The position numbers and the translations under genes are program-made. The notes beneath the pieces were generated by a model. The model had not been told where the DNA came from, did not search any database, and saw nothing but the letters and a program-made list of their open reading frames with translations. From contig CM050446.2 of assembly GCA_027563935.2 (NCBI GenBank), positions 123,396,499 through 123,460,498 of the forward strand: a stretch of DNA of 64,000 bases, given 5' to 3'. Below are positions 49,379-62,350 of this stretch, piece after piece; the first letter of the stretch is position 1, and the number at the start of each line of letters is the position of its first letter. This DNA comes from Costus lasius (taxonomy: Eukaryota; Streptophyta; Magnoliopsida; Zingiberales; Costaceae).

Positions 49379-51226
49379 TCAAGTGTCAATCCACAGTAAA
49401 GATTTAGGGTCTTCTTCTTTGACCTCGTTCTTCTTTTTCTTCGTCTTCATCATCCCCTCCGCAAAGCCCTTCATCCTCCTTATTGCGACCTCCAGTGTCC
49501 CCCAGCTCATATTAGCAAAGCACACCCTGAACCAGCCTGCCTCTGAGCAATGGCAGGCTGAGCCTGGGCAAACGTTGATCTTTGCCTCGTGCAGCAACGC
49601 TCCCCAGAGCCTCAGCTCCCCTTCCCTGCTGGGCACTCCTAGCAAAGGCCTCAGGTTCACCCAGCAAAAGAGCCCTGCATTCCCCTGCAAGCATTCCGCC
49701 CCTGCACGCCTTAACTCCTCCACCACAAACTCACACATCTTTTTAAGCCTCTCCCGGTTTGTCTTGAGGTAATACTCTGTGAATTCTTGATCAGACAGCA
49801 TGGAGGCCAGCATCCTCTGTGTTTGGGATGACACAAGAGTGAAGCTGGACATCCTCCTTGCAGTTGTGACCACCTTGTTGTTGTAGGAGTAAATTGTGCC
49901 CACTCTGAATCCAGGTAGCCCCAGATCCTTGGAGAGGCTGTACACAATGTGGACTCTGTCGCGGTTTCTGGGCTCAATTAATTCAGCCATGCTGACGAAC
50001 TCATCTGGGGAGAACACTGAGCCGGAGTAGATCTCATCTGAGATCAGATGCATGCCCTTTCTTGTCACGAAATCCAGAATTTGCTCAAGAACAGGCCTTG
50101 TGATTGCCCTTCCCAAAGGGTTTGACGGGTTTGTGATGAGAAGCCCTTTGACTGCAATGTTCTTGGCTTTTGCTTGGGCACATGCATCTTCCAATGCGCT
50201 CAGAGTGACTTGGAATCCATTGGAGCTGTTGCAGTGGACTGGAATGATGTGAACTCCAGTTCTCCATCGTAAATCTCTGTCAAACCTAGACAAAATCAAG
50301 TAGTTTCAAACGATAAGTCCATTAATTTGGTCAACAAAGTGCCATTTCTGATTTCAATGCAGTCTCATGCACCATCCATTGCAAAACTCTTAAAGGTAGA
50401 CAGAAACAAAGTCAACTTTGATGCAGCTAAAACATTAATTACCCTGGATAATAAGGGGTTGGGACTAGTAAACCATCTCCAGGATCTGCTATAATGAAGG
50501 TTAATAATTCATTGGCAGCAGTTGCTCCTGCAGTAAGAACGATCCTTTCAGGATCAAACTTAGTCCTTCCTCCTCTTATTTGCTCCATGAAGCTTGCCAT
50601 TGCCTGCAGGAAAAGAAAATTAATTATTATAATTTGTCAAAATCTGCCGCTAAAGTGATTTTGGAACACTCAGTTTTTTTTTTTTCATTTTTTTTGTTTT
50701 TAAGCAAGTAACAAAGACGGGATTCTATCCCAAGACGTTGATGATCCTTATCAACTAAACTAACTTAACACCTTCAAGGTGAGATTCTGGATCACTCATA
50801 ATTAAGAAAAGAACTAACTACAACAATGAATTAGTATTACCTTTCTGAAGTTTTGGAGGCCATGGTAGTCTTGAAACAAAGCATTCTCTCTAAAGCTACA
50901 GGTTCCACGTCCCCAGCATGAGACTTCAGGGTGCAGCTGTAGGTAGCTCTCCAGCATATCAAACGAGACCTGAACACAACTAAAAGGCAATTTGCTAGGG
51001 GATCTAACATATTAATTGTAGCAGTTAATTACTATTTTATGAGGAGATAAATTACTTGGTTTTCTGCTAAACCCATCTGAATAACTCCTGAGGGGTTGCT
51101 TGATGGATCATAGGGGTCTTCATCATAAGCTCTCCACCCCGTGAAGTAAGGGGAGTCCTCTCCGTGTGTGCTGGAGCTTGCCATCTCTGACAGTGGCACA
51201 CAAGGCAAATCCTCCTCCATGGTCAT
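49379..51226 (-). CDS. ACS: 1-aminocyclopropane-1-carboxylate synthase, type III (ACS7-like)
   Basis: PLP enzyme converting S-adenosyl-methionine to ACC, the committed step of ethylene synthesis. Four exons: 51056-51226, 50841-50969, 50443-50603 and 49379-50285. All are GT-AG and in phase, 455 residues. Motifs: [54 protein letters not shown] and the PLP-lysine site [14 protein letters not shown], then CFANMS. The start at 51226 (MTMEEDL) is the first ATG; the frame further upstream opens only at TTG. MASSST at 51184 is an alternative. The C-terminus lacks both the CDPK-type RLSF site and the WVF motif and ends in a Lys/Glu-rich tail, so it fits type III, closest to Arabidopsis ACS7 from memory. 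Confidence 0.95.
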
Positions 51227-51345
51227 GTTTACTGAATATGTTTTTCTTCTTCTTCTTCCAGGCAACAGAGAGTTGACACTGAGAATGAAGCAACTCAGCT
51301 AGCTGAAGACGCCAGTTAATATAAAGTCAGCCAGAAGCTAGCAGT

Positions 51346-51357
51346 CATATTTATAAA
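51346..51357 (-). promoter_or_regulatory. Probable TATA box of the ACS gene
   Basis: On the minus strand TTTATAAATAT lies about 120 bases upstream of the ATG at 51226, a normal distance for a plant leader of roughly 90 bases. Confidence 0.5.
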
Positions 51358-54300
51358 TGTCAAAAGGAGGAGGGCTTGCTCTTAACAAGTGATATAAAAT
51401 CCAAATCAAGAAGCAAAACAATGATTGTCTATCTGTCTGAACAAGGTGAAATTTGCCCATTTCAAGAGGAGGGTTTACCTGTTGGGACAGCTGTTCATAG
51501 AAGCTTCCTCTACCTTCATTTCCATGACAGTTTTCTTGTGTAAGAATGATGGAGACAGGAAAGGGTGTACCCATTCATGTAACTTGCAGTCATATCACAA
51601 AGTTCAAACCTAAGAAATCCTGCGGAAATATGAAAAGATTGCAGGATGTTCAGAAAGCTGCACAGGTTCTCATTCAACCTTCCATAAAAGGAAACAAACC
51701 CTAGCTAGCTGAATGCTGAACACACTGAATTAGCAAGAAATTAGATCAAGCTATCTCATGAAATAGGACAAACTAAGAATTCTTTTCTGTAATGGTCCTC
51801 TTGGAGAAAGAAGCATCCAATTGGATTAGCACACATATAGTTCATTGTGAAGCACGAGATATTACTTTTTTGTTGGATACATCTAACTTTTCTGTTGGAA
51901 ACTCAAATTCTTTAGTTTACTATATTACATTAATTAAAATCTTTAGCTTGTCTGAATCTGAAAGTTGAAATGTTCATCTAAGCATAATATCTAAGTATAA
52001 AATTAGGATCAAGATTTGAACGCTGTGTGTGTGTGTATTATTGCATGCAAGGAGAGTAGGTGTTCATATAATGAGGATTTGAAGCTGCATCTGTGTGATC
52101 CTTGAGATATATATATATGAGATCACAAATAAGCAAATGAGATATTTACAAGGAGAGGACCTACCTGACAGAGATCCGTCATATATTTTAGGGTTAGAAT
52201 AGGTTCTCTCTAGCTCTGGGAAGGAGATCATATCCATGAGAACACCAGCTATGCGGCTATATATCAATTCATTGCTTGGGTATTGGATGATATATAAGCA
52301 GGGGCTTTAGATATAATAATGACTGCATGATCCTCAATCTTACTATTTTATGTGATCGAATCAGTTGGACCTAACTCCCTTTTCTAGGTTTCTATATATT
52401 AGAATATGTTGCATGCAGCAAATCAACTGCAATTAGCCAGCATTAATCTACCTAAACCTGAATGTGGTTGGCTCCACGTAATTGCTCCTCGAGCTAATTA
52501 CTTTAATTGCTCCTTAAAGTGAGTCTCACTGCTTGTTTGGTGGCTTATCTGGATCCAAGATGAACATTATTAATCTGAGTAACAAAAAGGTGACAACAAC
52601 TCCTGGCCGAGCACAGGCGACCTCTTCATTCATGCAAACCAATGACATAATCCCTAGTACGCTTCATAAAAATCTGATATTTAGAGAGCCCATAAGTTCG
52701 TTAAATGATTGAACTTTGTGAAATAAAAGCCCTAAATCAAATCTGATATTTTTATTGTTCGATATATGTAACATACATTGAATTTTGTTCGATATAAACA
52801 TGCGTATCATACAGCTAATGCCCTATCCTAATCAAAATTGTAGTTTTTCCGCTTGAGCCTCTCATCCTGGCAGCAGCTCGTTGTCTTCAGGGCCATGTCT
52901 GCATGGTGAATCTGATTCTTTCTTTGAAAAGGTAAAACCATGGAAATCCCATGCGACTCTTTTAGTTTTTGTGTGAATTCCAAGAAGACAAGATGGACAA
53001 CAAATAAGGCTCCCTCAAGCATGGCTGAATTTCTCCGTGGTCAACTTCTTCCTCTCTTGGTAAATAGAACACTAATCGAGGCAAGTATACAAGTATACGA
53101 TGTATAATATTATATATTTTTATAGTGGTGTAGAGTTTGTACAAGGGAAGTTGCTTGCAGCAGCTTGCAGGAATTAAGACTTACACATCATTGAAAAGTG
53201 TGCCCTTTGTGCACCAACGTAAGGCAGTGCGGCCAATCGCTCACAATTCCTAGTTTACTTCAGTTTCTGATATTTGCAAAAACTAGTGAAGAACTAAAAA
53301 AGTGTTTTGAGTGCTCCATGGATGATCAATCAGATCAGTTCCGTTAAAAAAGCAAGACAAATTGGATCGTTAGACTCTTATTCTAATACAAATATACCTC
53401 TATATAGTCGGATAGAAGTTTCATGTCTGTCTTGGAACTGAGATGTGGTTTAGAAGCCAAGGCTTGACATGTTCATAGCTTCTGACTTAGCGAGGTCAAA
53501 GTCAAAACAAAAATTAATTAGGGAGCATCCCCCCTACGTTTCCAAATTACGAGTGCTTAAATTATTAACCAGCCCCAACATTGATATCATAGTAACTATC
53601 AATTCAAAACTAGACTAAAAATAATATTTGATGAAAAGTTGCAACTCTGCTTTAAAGTGCTAATAGTTTAGGGTGTTTTTTACAACAAATTGAGAGCGGC
53701 ATTTTCAGGGCAAAAAAAGGGACCTTCAGAAAAACTCATGTCAGTATGTCACCCATTATAATTTTCTTTATCCGTCCATAGTGCTCCTTAATAAAGAAAT
53801 TGTAAAATTATAATAAAATAGGTTAAAAAATTAAAAACAAATTAATATTATAATTAAAATAACAGAAATCTAAGTAAAAATAATTATTTTATTTAGTATC
53901 CAGTCATGTAAGTACAATATGTTACTTGACATTAAGATATAATCAACATTATCATCTGTATGGATGATATGTCACTTTAACTAGAAACGACAAATATAAT
54001 AATATTCTAAAATAATTAAATGCATGAGTAGAGTGTTTTATTGGATCTCTCTTTAGTTCGACATATATGAGTTGTGAATAGATAATTTTTTTATAACAAG
54101 TTAAATCCACACTTTGAAAATATATATTTTTAAAAATGGAAAAAATTAGTAATGGCACTTATTAAATAAGTATGAAATTCATGGATGACAAATCAATGCA
54201 TTCTATCTAATTATATGATTAATCTTTTAACCAATCAGAATGATGATAGAACATAATTCAAATTTAAAAAAAAGGAAAATTAGCCTCTTGTTCGCTGCAG

Positions 54301-54466
54301 CGACAAGAAGTCAGAGCTCTGCTCAGCGACTGCTGCTGCAACCTGCAAGCGTTAGAAGAAGCGAGAATTGTCTTGTCATGAAGATTTTAGAGGAGGAATC
54401 ACACAGCGTCTCTGTCTCATTTGTCGCCGTTAGCTGTTGCTGTTACCATTGCAGTTGCCATTTCAG

Positions 54467-54530
<64 letters not shown>

Positions 54531-56920
54531 GAAGCAGGCTTCTGCACGTCTACGGCGCACTGCCGGCCGCCTGGCCTGCGCCGCGCCCGGCCTGATGTAC
54601 TGTATATTTTGACCGCTGCCAACCCCCGAAGCGGACCGGTTTTATCTGTTGACTTACGCACCCTCGGTGTTATGTCCTTAGACTCCGAACTTCTCCTTTT
54701 TACTCTAAATAGCTTCCACATATGATATAGCATAGCCTTCACTTATAAGGTGCTCTAGATTTCAATTATCATCCTCTAGATGATTACATGGATATTGAAA
54801 AATTACTTTACCTTGAGGATAAGGAGTAGAGCAAAATCTTGACCTTTAATATTCTATTGTCATAGTCAACTCTTAGCTTGGTTGAGGCATGAGCAAGCGA
54901 CCGATTGCAATAATTCTATTAGGTATCCACCCTTCAAACCTTATTTGATTGGAGGCCTTGGGTTGGTCAACCTTGTTAGGCTTAGTCTTTTCATGTCATG
55001 AGCTTTTTTTTTTGCTTTTGGAATCATTGTTGTAAAGATGTACTTACCTAACTTTCTCGAATATGTAAAATCATCTAACTAGCATCCTCTATAAAATAAT
55101 CTAAAAAAGATTACTATGCTTAAGCTTGTCAATAAAGCAACGAATAATATAAAAAGACTCATAAGCATCCTTCACCTATGCTCTCTGTCGTGTCCACGTG
55201 GTCTAGCCAAGGAGCTTGTTGTAAATGTTAGAAAATGATGAACTAAATTGCAAAATAGAAAGTTAAATTAATCATAATCTCTCTTCTCGCTGCTTTCGCC
55301 CAATTTCACCGCTTCTCTCGATTTTTTTTAACCCAATTCGCTGATTTCACTGCCGCCAAGCTCGCCGCCGTTGTAGCTCCGACGACTCCCATTGGCAGAT
55401 GTGGATCAACCTTTCCAGCTTTGTTTGTGCTCACGTGTGTTCGAGTGTTATGACGCCTTCTCCTTACCAGAGTTAACTACTTTATCATGAACTGCCATTC
55501 ATTGTCGGGCCTCCATTTATTATTGGTTAGCATGCAACAACAAATAATAATGTGTTTGCATATGTTTAGGTATCGACGATACTTTTTTGTTTTACCAGAA
55601 ATTATTGTGTACTCGTTTGCCGTCATTTGTAGCCGTTAATCTTTTTTTTTTATTGCTGATTCGAGTGAAAAACACATTCTTGCTAACTCTAGTATTTGTT
55701 TGACTAATTTTTTAATTTAATTTTTGTTCGTTTAATTTTAGTTTTCTATATCATTAGCAGTTATACAATTGATATTTTAATAGTATCAATTGATTTTTTT
55801 ATAATAGGACTTGTAACATGTGGTGAATTTTTAATCAATTTAGATGTTTGAGTTGAGAAATTTTCTTAGGGAATGCTCAACAGAAGTAAATTGAATAGTA
55901 GATAATGCTTTAAAAGTTATGCACCCCTACACAATATAGGATGAATGAGTGCTATGTGAATTTTAAAGTATTATCTATTCGTTTTGAGGCGTGATACTCT
56001 CTTAATTAAATCATGACACATGTGCTAGGAACTCTTGAGCATAACATTATTTGCATTTAAAGGGTTCTCTCTCTAAAATTTTAAGTCAATTATAATAACC
56101 GAGTTGACATGCACTACTAGGTTTCATTCCATCATCTATTATGGTGCATATTGAATTATTATTATTGGTAAATGACACTTTCAATGTACAATAAGATTCT
56201 TAGCCAACTTCATCTCCACTTAGTCTGAAAGAATCAGAAATAGGGATGGTAAAAAATCACATCCCCAACCCGATTCGACCCGAAGTTAACAGGGAAAACC
56301 CGAGTTGACTGGGGGTCGAGTTGGATTCGGGGAAAACCCGACGAGGGTATAGTCGAATCGAGGTCGGATATGAAAATTTTAGTACCCGCCCCAAACCCGA
56401 TCCCGAACCCGTCCCGACTATTAAAATAATAAATTTACCCCTTATAAGTTATAATCTAGTTATTAAATTTTAATAATTTATATAAAAATGATGATATAGT
56501 TTATGTAAAATATTTTTTATTTATATATTATGAATAAAGAATGCAAATTAATTTTAAAATATTATTTATAATATATATTTATTTTTTAGGTCGGGCAGGG
56601 TCGGATTTTCCCGCGGGATCAAGTGTGAGGCAAGGTTTTCTAAATCCGTCGGGTTCGAGATCGAGTTCGAAGAGAGTTTAGGAAAGTTCGAAGAGATTGA
56701 GCTCAGCGCGTCAAGAGTTGTCCCCTCCGCTCCCAGGCCCCATCATCAGCGTCCATCCGCCGTGCGTTTCACCAGTTCGCATTTCGTCGAACAACTTGCA
56801 GACATTATTCGCGCCGGTGAATCACAATCCGGCCTGAGCTGAATCCGATTCAATGCGAACATTTAGCATCCCCCCTAATCCGAATAATAATCACACACGA
56901 GCAAGCAGCGAGCACATATG
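51358..56920. other. Intergenic DNA, 5' side of ACS to the Dof region
   Basis: No convincing gene. Holds a (GA)28 microsatellite (54471-54526), a short GT repeat near 52026, AT-rich DNA, and a GC-richer stretch near 55300-55450 without recognisable coding. Around 56244-56640 the sequence AGGGATGGTAAAAAATC followed by repeated AACCCGA words looks like one end of a GGGATGG-type hAT MITE, but I found no matching far end. Confidence 0.45.
54471..54526. repeat. (GA)28 microsatellite
   Basis: Fifty-six bases of uninterrupted GA, followed by a short GC-rich stretch (54527-54640). Confidence 0.97.
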
Positions 56921-57160
56921 CTAGCGATCCATGTCGCTGGAATTTGTTGCCACGGAAGTTTCTTGGAAACCCGCGGCAGGATTTGTGGACTTAAGCCCGT
57001 TCTCAGCAACCCTGTCCGTGTGAACACGTGCATTGTGTGGAGGAATGTTGTGTGAATTATTATTATTTTGAAAGCCCTGCTGTCTCCTCAATGCTTCATG
57101 ACGAGGATGTAGTTCAAGTGTTTTAGGTTGCTGAGTCTGTAGTTGGTTCAACGTTTCCAT
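56921..57160 (-). other. 79-codon open frame, unassigned
   Basis: Minus-strand frame from an ATG at 57160, rich in Gln, Asn and His (METLNQLQTQQPKTLELH...). A possible acceptor (CTTCAG) lies just upstream on the same strand. Composition looks protein-like, but I recognise no domain and see no partner exons. It could be a terminal exon of an unseen gene, a retro-fragment or chance. Confidence 0.25.
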
Positions 57161-57842
57161 GGATGGTTGGGGAAGAACAACGCTGAAGCTAAATGAAATT
57201 GTTTACATATCAAGCAGAATGTTGCACATCTCCATCGAAGGGATTTTATACAGAATGTTATTATACTACAGAGTTTGAGAATTAAGCTTTGTATCACTTG
57301 TCAGTGGAGTGGACTTATGGTCAGCAATCCCTGTCTCTCTCTCTCGCGTGACTTCTGTTCGTCCAGCAGCGTTATATATTCCATTGGTTCATACCCAAAC
57401 GTAGACTAGAGAGAGAGAGAGAAAGGAGAGAGAAGTTGTGAGGTTCTTCGTTGGTCTGTATCTGGTTTTAGTACATTTATTCTCGTCTGGCTCTTCTGAT
57501 ATCAAGTCTTTTTCTGTTTAGAGATCGAGGGGTGTTCAGGACTTGTTTGCCATCTATAACTTCGTCGAGGAAGAAGGGACAAGGAATCATGGACTGAAGA
57601 GGCTTGTGGTCTTCTTTCTTTTCTTGTTTCTATTTGAAGTAAAAGTTGACATTTTTCTGGTGAGTTCTGTGTCATTTGATGAGATTTTTGATTTGTGACT
57701 CGAAATTATGTTGCTCGAGCTGTGAATCGACGAGATTTCTTCTGTTTTATGTTTGATCGTCTCTCAAAATCTCAGCCTTTTGCATCCGCCTTTACTGAGG
57801 AACAACACCGGCTGCATCTTTTGCCGCTTTGTCCATCAGAGA
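57161..57842 (+). promoter_or_regulatory. Dof gene upstream and leader region
   Basis: TTATATAT near 57372 is a possible TATA box, followed by a GA-rich stretch (57409-57432) typical of a transcribed leader. The remaining sequence to 57842 is T-rich leader, possibly with an intron. Confidence 0.4.
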
Positions 57843-58445
57843 ATGCAGGATTCGGCGGCGGCCGCGAAGCCTCAGTTCCCGGAGCAAGAGCAGAACCTTC
57901 GGTGCCCGCGCTGCGACTCCACGAACACCAAGTTCTGCTACTACAACAACTACAACCTCTCGCAGCCGCGCCACTTCTGCAAGAGTTGCCGCCGGTACTG
58001 GACCAAAGGCGGCGCGCTGCGCAACATCCCGGTCGGCGGCGGCACCCGCAAGAGCTCCAAGCGGCCCAACTCCTCCTGCGCTTCCGCGTCCAACTCCAAG
58101 CGCCCCAACCCGCCCAAGCCACCCAAATCCGAGTCCGTCTCGGTCCTCTTTCCGCCGCTCGACCCCGATCGCCACTTGCTCGACATGCCGGGAAGCTTCA
58201 GCTCGCTGTTGGCCTCCGAAGCCCACTTCGACAACTTCTTGGCCGGCGGCGCCGTGCTTCTGCCGAATTCAAGCGTCCGAGCTCAGGGGATCGAGCTGCT
58301 GAGCTCCGCAAGCAACGGCGTCGGCGCCAGCTTTCCGACGGCGCCGGTGGTGCAGAGCTTCGAGAGACTGGAGGCAGATTCGGGGTGCTGGGACGCGGCG
58401 TGGACGGATCTCGCCATTTACAATCCAGGTTCGGGGATGCAGTGA
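57843..58445 (+). CDS. Dof zinc-finger transcription factor
   Basis: 200 residues, no intron in the coding region. The Dof domain is complete at residues about 19-71. Zinc ligands are C21, C24, C46 and C49 (CX2C-X21-CX2C) in [20 protein letters not shown] and [11 protein letters not shown], followed by [17 protein letters not shown]. Dof factors are plant-only and bind AAAG cores. After the domain come a Lys/Pro-rich basic stretch (about 70-98), then a Ser/Leu/Ala-rich tail with acidic and Trp-containing segments ([12 protein letters not shown]) that may activate transcription. The ATG at 57843 was chosen because the domain then sits near the N-terminus; upstream extension uses only non-ATG starts. 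Very GC-rich coding sequence. Subgroup not assigned. Confidence 0.95.
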   Translation: MQDSAAAAKPQFPEQEQNLRCPRCDSTNTKFCYYNNYNLSQPRHFCKSCRRYWTKGGALRNIPVGGGTRKSSKRPNSSCASASNSKRPNPPKPPKSESVSVLFPPLDPDRHLLDMPGSFSSLLASEAHFDNFLAGGAVLLPNSSVRAQGIELLSSASNGVGASFPTAPVVQSFERLEADSGCWDAAWTDLAIYNPGSGMQ

Positions 58446-60223
58446 AAGATGATGAGAATTTAGAGAGAGAAATCGAGGAAAATGATAAAATTTTCTTCTT
58501 TTTACAGTCTTCTTTTGATGTATCGAGATAGTGAGATGCTCACATCGTCATAGGCACAGACTGATACATAGTTTGGGTAATGAAGAGACGATCGATCTTG
58601 ATAAACTTTCGGTCAAAACGTGATTTTGATTAAGCTTTAATCTTCATCTGTCTGATCTTTTGGTTGGTCAGTAATCAATAGCTTCTTCAACATTTGCCAA
58701 TGCAAGGAGCAGAAGACTGATGCACTGAGCTTCAAGTCACATCCAACAGTCTCTTAAGAGTCTGCGCCAGAAATTGGAGGTGCAATGACTGCGATGTAAT
58801 GCAAGGAAACAGTCAGAAGGGAGGTCCGCCGGTGGTTCAAATTTCTTCAGAGCAACAGCTGCTTGAGCCTGAGTGCGTGCTGCCAATTGTAGATAAAATC
58901 AAACACATGATCTGCATGAGATTCCTGAAGCTGTTTTTCCATTAATGAGCTTCTTGGAGTCCTCGCCAGTGAATGGTTCAATGCATGATGGTGATAAGTC
59001 TTATCACACACTCATCAACTTGCATCTCCTTGGATGATGATCCATTCGGAACAGTTTCTTGGCTGGTTCTAGTGTTCCACAGCGTTGAAGTTTGAATGAG
59101 TAGACAGTATGATATCATGTGATAACTGACCATGTGGAGCTGGTGGGTGGCTAGCTTACAAGGAAGGAAGGTTATGATTTTGCAGGTCTCAGCGCAGTAG
59201 TGGAAATATATTTGGTCCCCTTGTTTGGGGGCCATATCGTGAGCAGAAGGGCTTCCGCTTCTCCCGTGCTTGCCTTGTCCCCCTCTGCCCTTTTGGGGTT
59301 GGCCATGAAAAGTTTGCTTCACTTTCAAGAATACTCGTCCGAATTGATGGGTAATTGGCTTCATCATTGCATGGAGCATGCGGCTCTTGGAACGTTGACT
59401 GTTTCTTTTCAATATTGGAAGTTTTTTTTTTTTGTTTGATGCAACTGTGGTTGACATGCTTATAACAAGAAGCTGAAATTCAGGAACAAGGATTGGTTCG
59501 ACGTCTCTTTGATCAGACCAATGTCTATTTGATAGTCTGATTTGACTATCCCGGAGCTAAGTCCTCATCTGATGATGAGTATATGTGTGATGAAGGGCTG
59601 TCTTGACTCCCCAGTGAGACGGTTAATAGAAGAGAGTCCAAAAGGATCTAGCCAATTGGTGGAGGCAAAGCCCTACTTGTGAATGCCTTTCCTATTATTT
59701 GTCCAAGTGAAGTGAAGGGGCTATCTGAATAGTCAAATTCCACAAGGCCACTAGAGTAGATAAAATTCGTAAAGTTTTATGATGGATATATGTTAAGATG
59801 GAAGAGAGTGCTGTCCTTTTGTCTTGGGGTTTCAAAATGCAATTGAAGTCCGCATAGATGAGACAGGGGAAAAGTCAATATTGGCAAGTTCAGTCCACAT
59901 CATGTTAAGGACATGGTAATTTGTGCCAGCTTAAAAAGTAGATAAAAGCAAGGCTTATGATTATCTATGGTGACAATGTATGAATTCTTGAAGGTGAGAG
60001 ACAATTACCTTGATGTCAACTGAGTTAGTAAGCCAAGCTAGAAAGACAAAAAGTTATATAAAATAAACAAGAGTTTGTGTTATCCAAAGGACTCATTTTT
60101 ATGAACAAAAACAACACAAGTGACACTGATCCAACTTCAAGGGCCGGCAAACAATTGAACAAATATCAAGTCAATTCTATCCCTAATGAAGAGTTATCGG
60201 CATGCAGTAGCCTCAAAAAGAAA
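58446..60223. other. Intergenic DNA between Dof and the carrier gene
   Basis: 3' flank of the Dof gene. A 159-codon minus-strand frame (58978-59457) is low-complexity and basic with no recognised domain, and I do not call it. 59500-60060 has no feature I can name. Confidence 0.45.
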
Positions 60224-62350
60224 CTAGATCTTCAAAATAGTCTTCATCATCTCGTAAAAGAAGTAACTCAAAGCTGCTGATGGCAGCACCTGCGAGTTCA
60301 AACAGTGCACAATTAGTAGAAGCAGCTTCCGTAGCAGTGACCAACTCCCATTCTTTATCCCGAGAATTTAATTTAGTTGACATTAAAAGTTTGCGAGTTA
60401 AGATTTGAAAAGAGAGGGGAGATTGTCTTGCCTGAAGTGTGCTGGGAACAAATCCTGCAAAGAGGGATTCAACTCCGTCTCTTCTCACTAAATCAACGAA
60501 GGCAGAAGCCAAGCCCAGTTTGGTGGATTGCTGGAGCTGGAGCTGCCTCCTGATGACCTCCAGGGGATATGTCACCGTCTCTGCACAAGCCCCTGCAACT
60601 GCACCATACAACAAGGTCCACATTGGCCCAAGTTCACTCCTCTTGTCCACGCTGTTGTTGTTGGTGGTGGTGTCCTCCTCCCTCTTCTTCTTCTTGTTGG
60701 AGAGATGGGAAGTCTTGAGGATGTCGTAGACTGCATAGAAGACTGCACTTGCAGGACCCATGCTGATGAGGGCTGCATTGAGGCCCTTGTAGAGCGAAAG
60801 CAATCCTTCGTTCTGGACCATGTGGCAGACGCAACCGGTTATTCCTCCGAGAGCTTCACCGCCGGGCGCCACCAGCCGCGTTCTTATCTATCAAGGCCTA
60901 ATTATCTCAAAATTAATGCAGAAGAAGTGGAGAAACTTAGGTTGGACAACAAGCTAAGCGACCTTGGCTTGGTCATCATACTATGAGTTGGGTCATTGAC
61001 TACTCAATGGACTCAAACCCACTGGTAGGATGGGATAGATATATAGCTAGAGCCATCTTTTTCTCTCTACTGAATGAACTCTAGTAATTTTATCTTTCTG
61101 CAGAATATGACATCAAATGGAGAGGAAAAGAAGTTTACTAAAAATGCTGCAAGAATGAAAATTTACTGTATCAAGAGGTATGCAGACAACAGTGGCTAGG
61201 CTGCCAGAGATGCCACCACCAATGAGTCTGTCATGATTGGTTATTTCCTTCTTATCTACGGAGCTGAGAAGCCAATCCAAGTACATGTCATAGCAGATGA
61301 AGTTGATAGATTTAAAGGGCACCATGCGGAGGAGGTTTAGCGCATTGCCCTTCCAGAATCCCCTCAACCCCTCTGAAACCCAGATGCATTGAACTATCTT
61401 TATCCATGAATGCTTGGATCCCTGGACAATGCACTCCAGTTTTATCCTCTCCAAGGGCGCAATGCATGTCCTATGCATTTTTCATCAATAAAAATTAATT
61501 AGATTTTTTAGCATCTCAAAATTTGCTTCTTCATTGAATAGACATTTGTATCTTCTATTTACGCTCATTTGAGTATAGAACTATAAATAATAAGACTAAA
61601 GAACATGACTCATAAATTTATGAGATGAAAGATATATTATAAATGATTAATTTCAATGAATGAACCTTTGATGTTTTACAGTAGCCTAAGTACAAAATCA
61701 ACCCAACTCAAAAGCAACTAATAGACATCCCAAAAAAAAATTACCACCTCGATAATTGGGCCATTGACTGCATCAGCCAAATGGTACGTCTCTGACTAAC
61801 TAGAGACTCGTCACTAAATTTAGCTTAACTCATTCAACTTACAATATGCCTGTACTGCAACTGATAATTGGAGGGAAAAACTCAACAACTAATTACTACC
61901 CTTGGCGCTCCTAACAGGTTTAATGAGGAATATATGTAAGACATCACTGGAAAACCTATTCACTAATTCTTTTGTCAAATTATCCTATTCTATAGTTCAA
62001 ATGCTCGACTGTAGCTCATTTTAGTACTAGTATTACTAATAGTACTAGTAGCAATAGAAATAGTAGTAACAATAGTTCATACAGGAGCATATTACGACCA
62101 GCATTGATGTCAAATAGTGTGCTAGAGTGGAAATCGACCTGGAGATGATTGTGGACACTGCACCTGCCACTAGGAACTTGGGCATGTCATTCCAAGAACC
62201 CTTCCCTTTAGCTTTACCTTCCTCTGAAGCCAATCCACTGTTACATTTCTTGTCACTCCCATCCTCTTGCTTCTCTTCGTATTCTTCTTTGGCGGTGGCC
62301 GAGATGCTTCCTGACTTCAGTATCTGAGAAAAACTCATGGTTGTAGCCAT
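60224..62350 (-). CDS. Mitochondrial carrier, adenine-nucleotide type (BT1-like)
   Basis: Four minus-strand exons: 62139-62350, 61167-61470, 60432-60887 and 60224-60289, in phase, 345 residues. The three tandem carrier repeats show the P-x-[DE]-x-x-[KR] signature: APLERIKLE (about residue 75), IPLDTIRTRL (about 169) and YPLEVIRRQL (about 279). Each repeat follows with a W/L-YKG or FAG-like block (GFWKGNALN, SLYKGLNAA, SLFAGFVPST). The similarity is to BT1/BTL adenine-nucleotide transporters of mitochondrial or plastid inner membranes. Transport substrate is inferred from family only. A Lys/Glu-rich loop (KKKKREEDTTTNNN) is inserted before repeat 3. The intron after exon 3 has a GC donor (CAG|GCAAGA). 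The start at 62350 (MATTMSF) is the first family-like ATG. Confidence 0.9.

Noticed and set aside
49305..49772. 155-codon plus-strand frame
   Set aside because: Antisense shadow of the large ACC synthase exon.
57695..58531. 278-codon plus-strand frame and several minus-strand frames over the Dof gene
   Set aside because: Shadows of the GC-rich Dof coding sequence. Only the frame with the CX2C-X21-CX2C finger is real.
58978..59457. 159-codon minus-strand frame
   Set aside because: Basic, low-complexity composition, no domain, no splice or promoter support.
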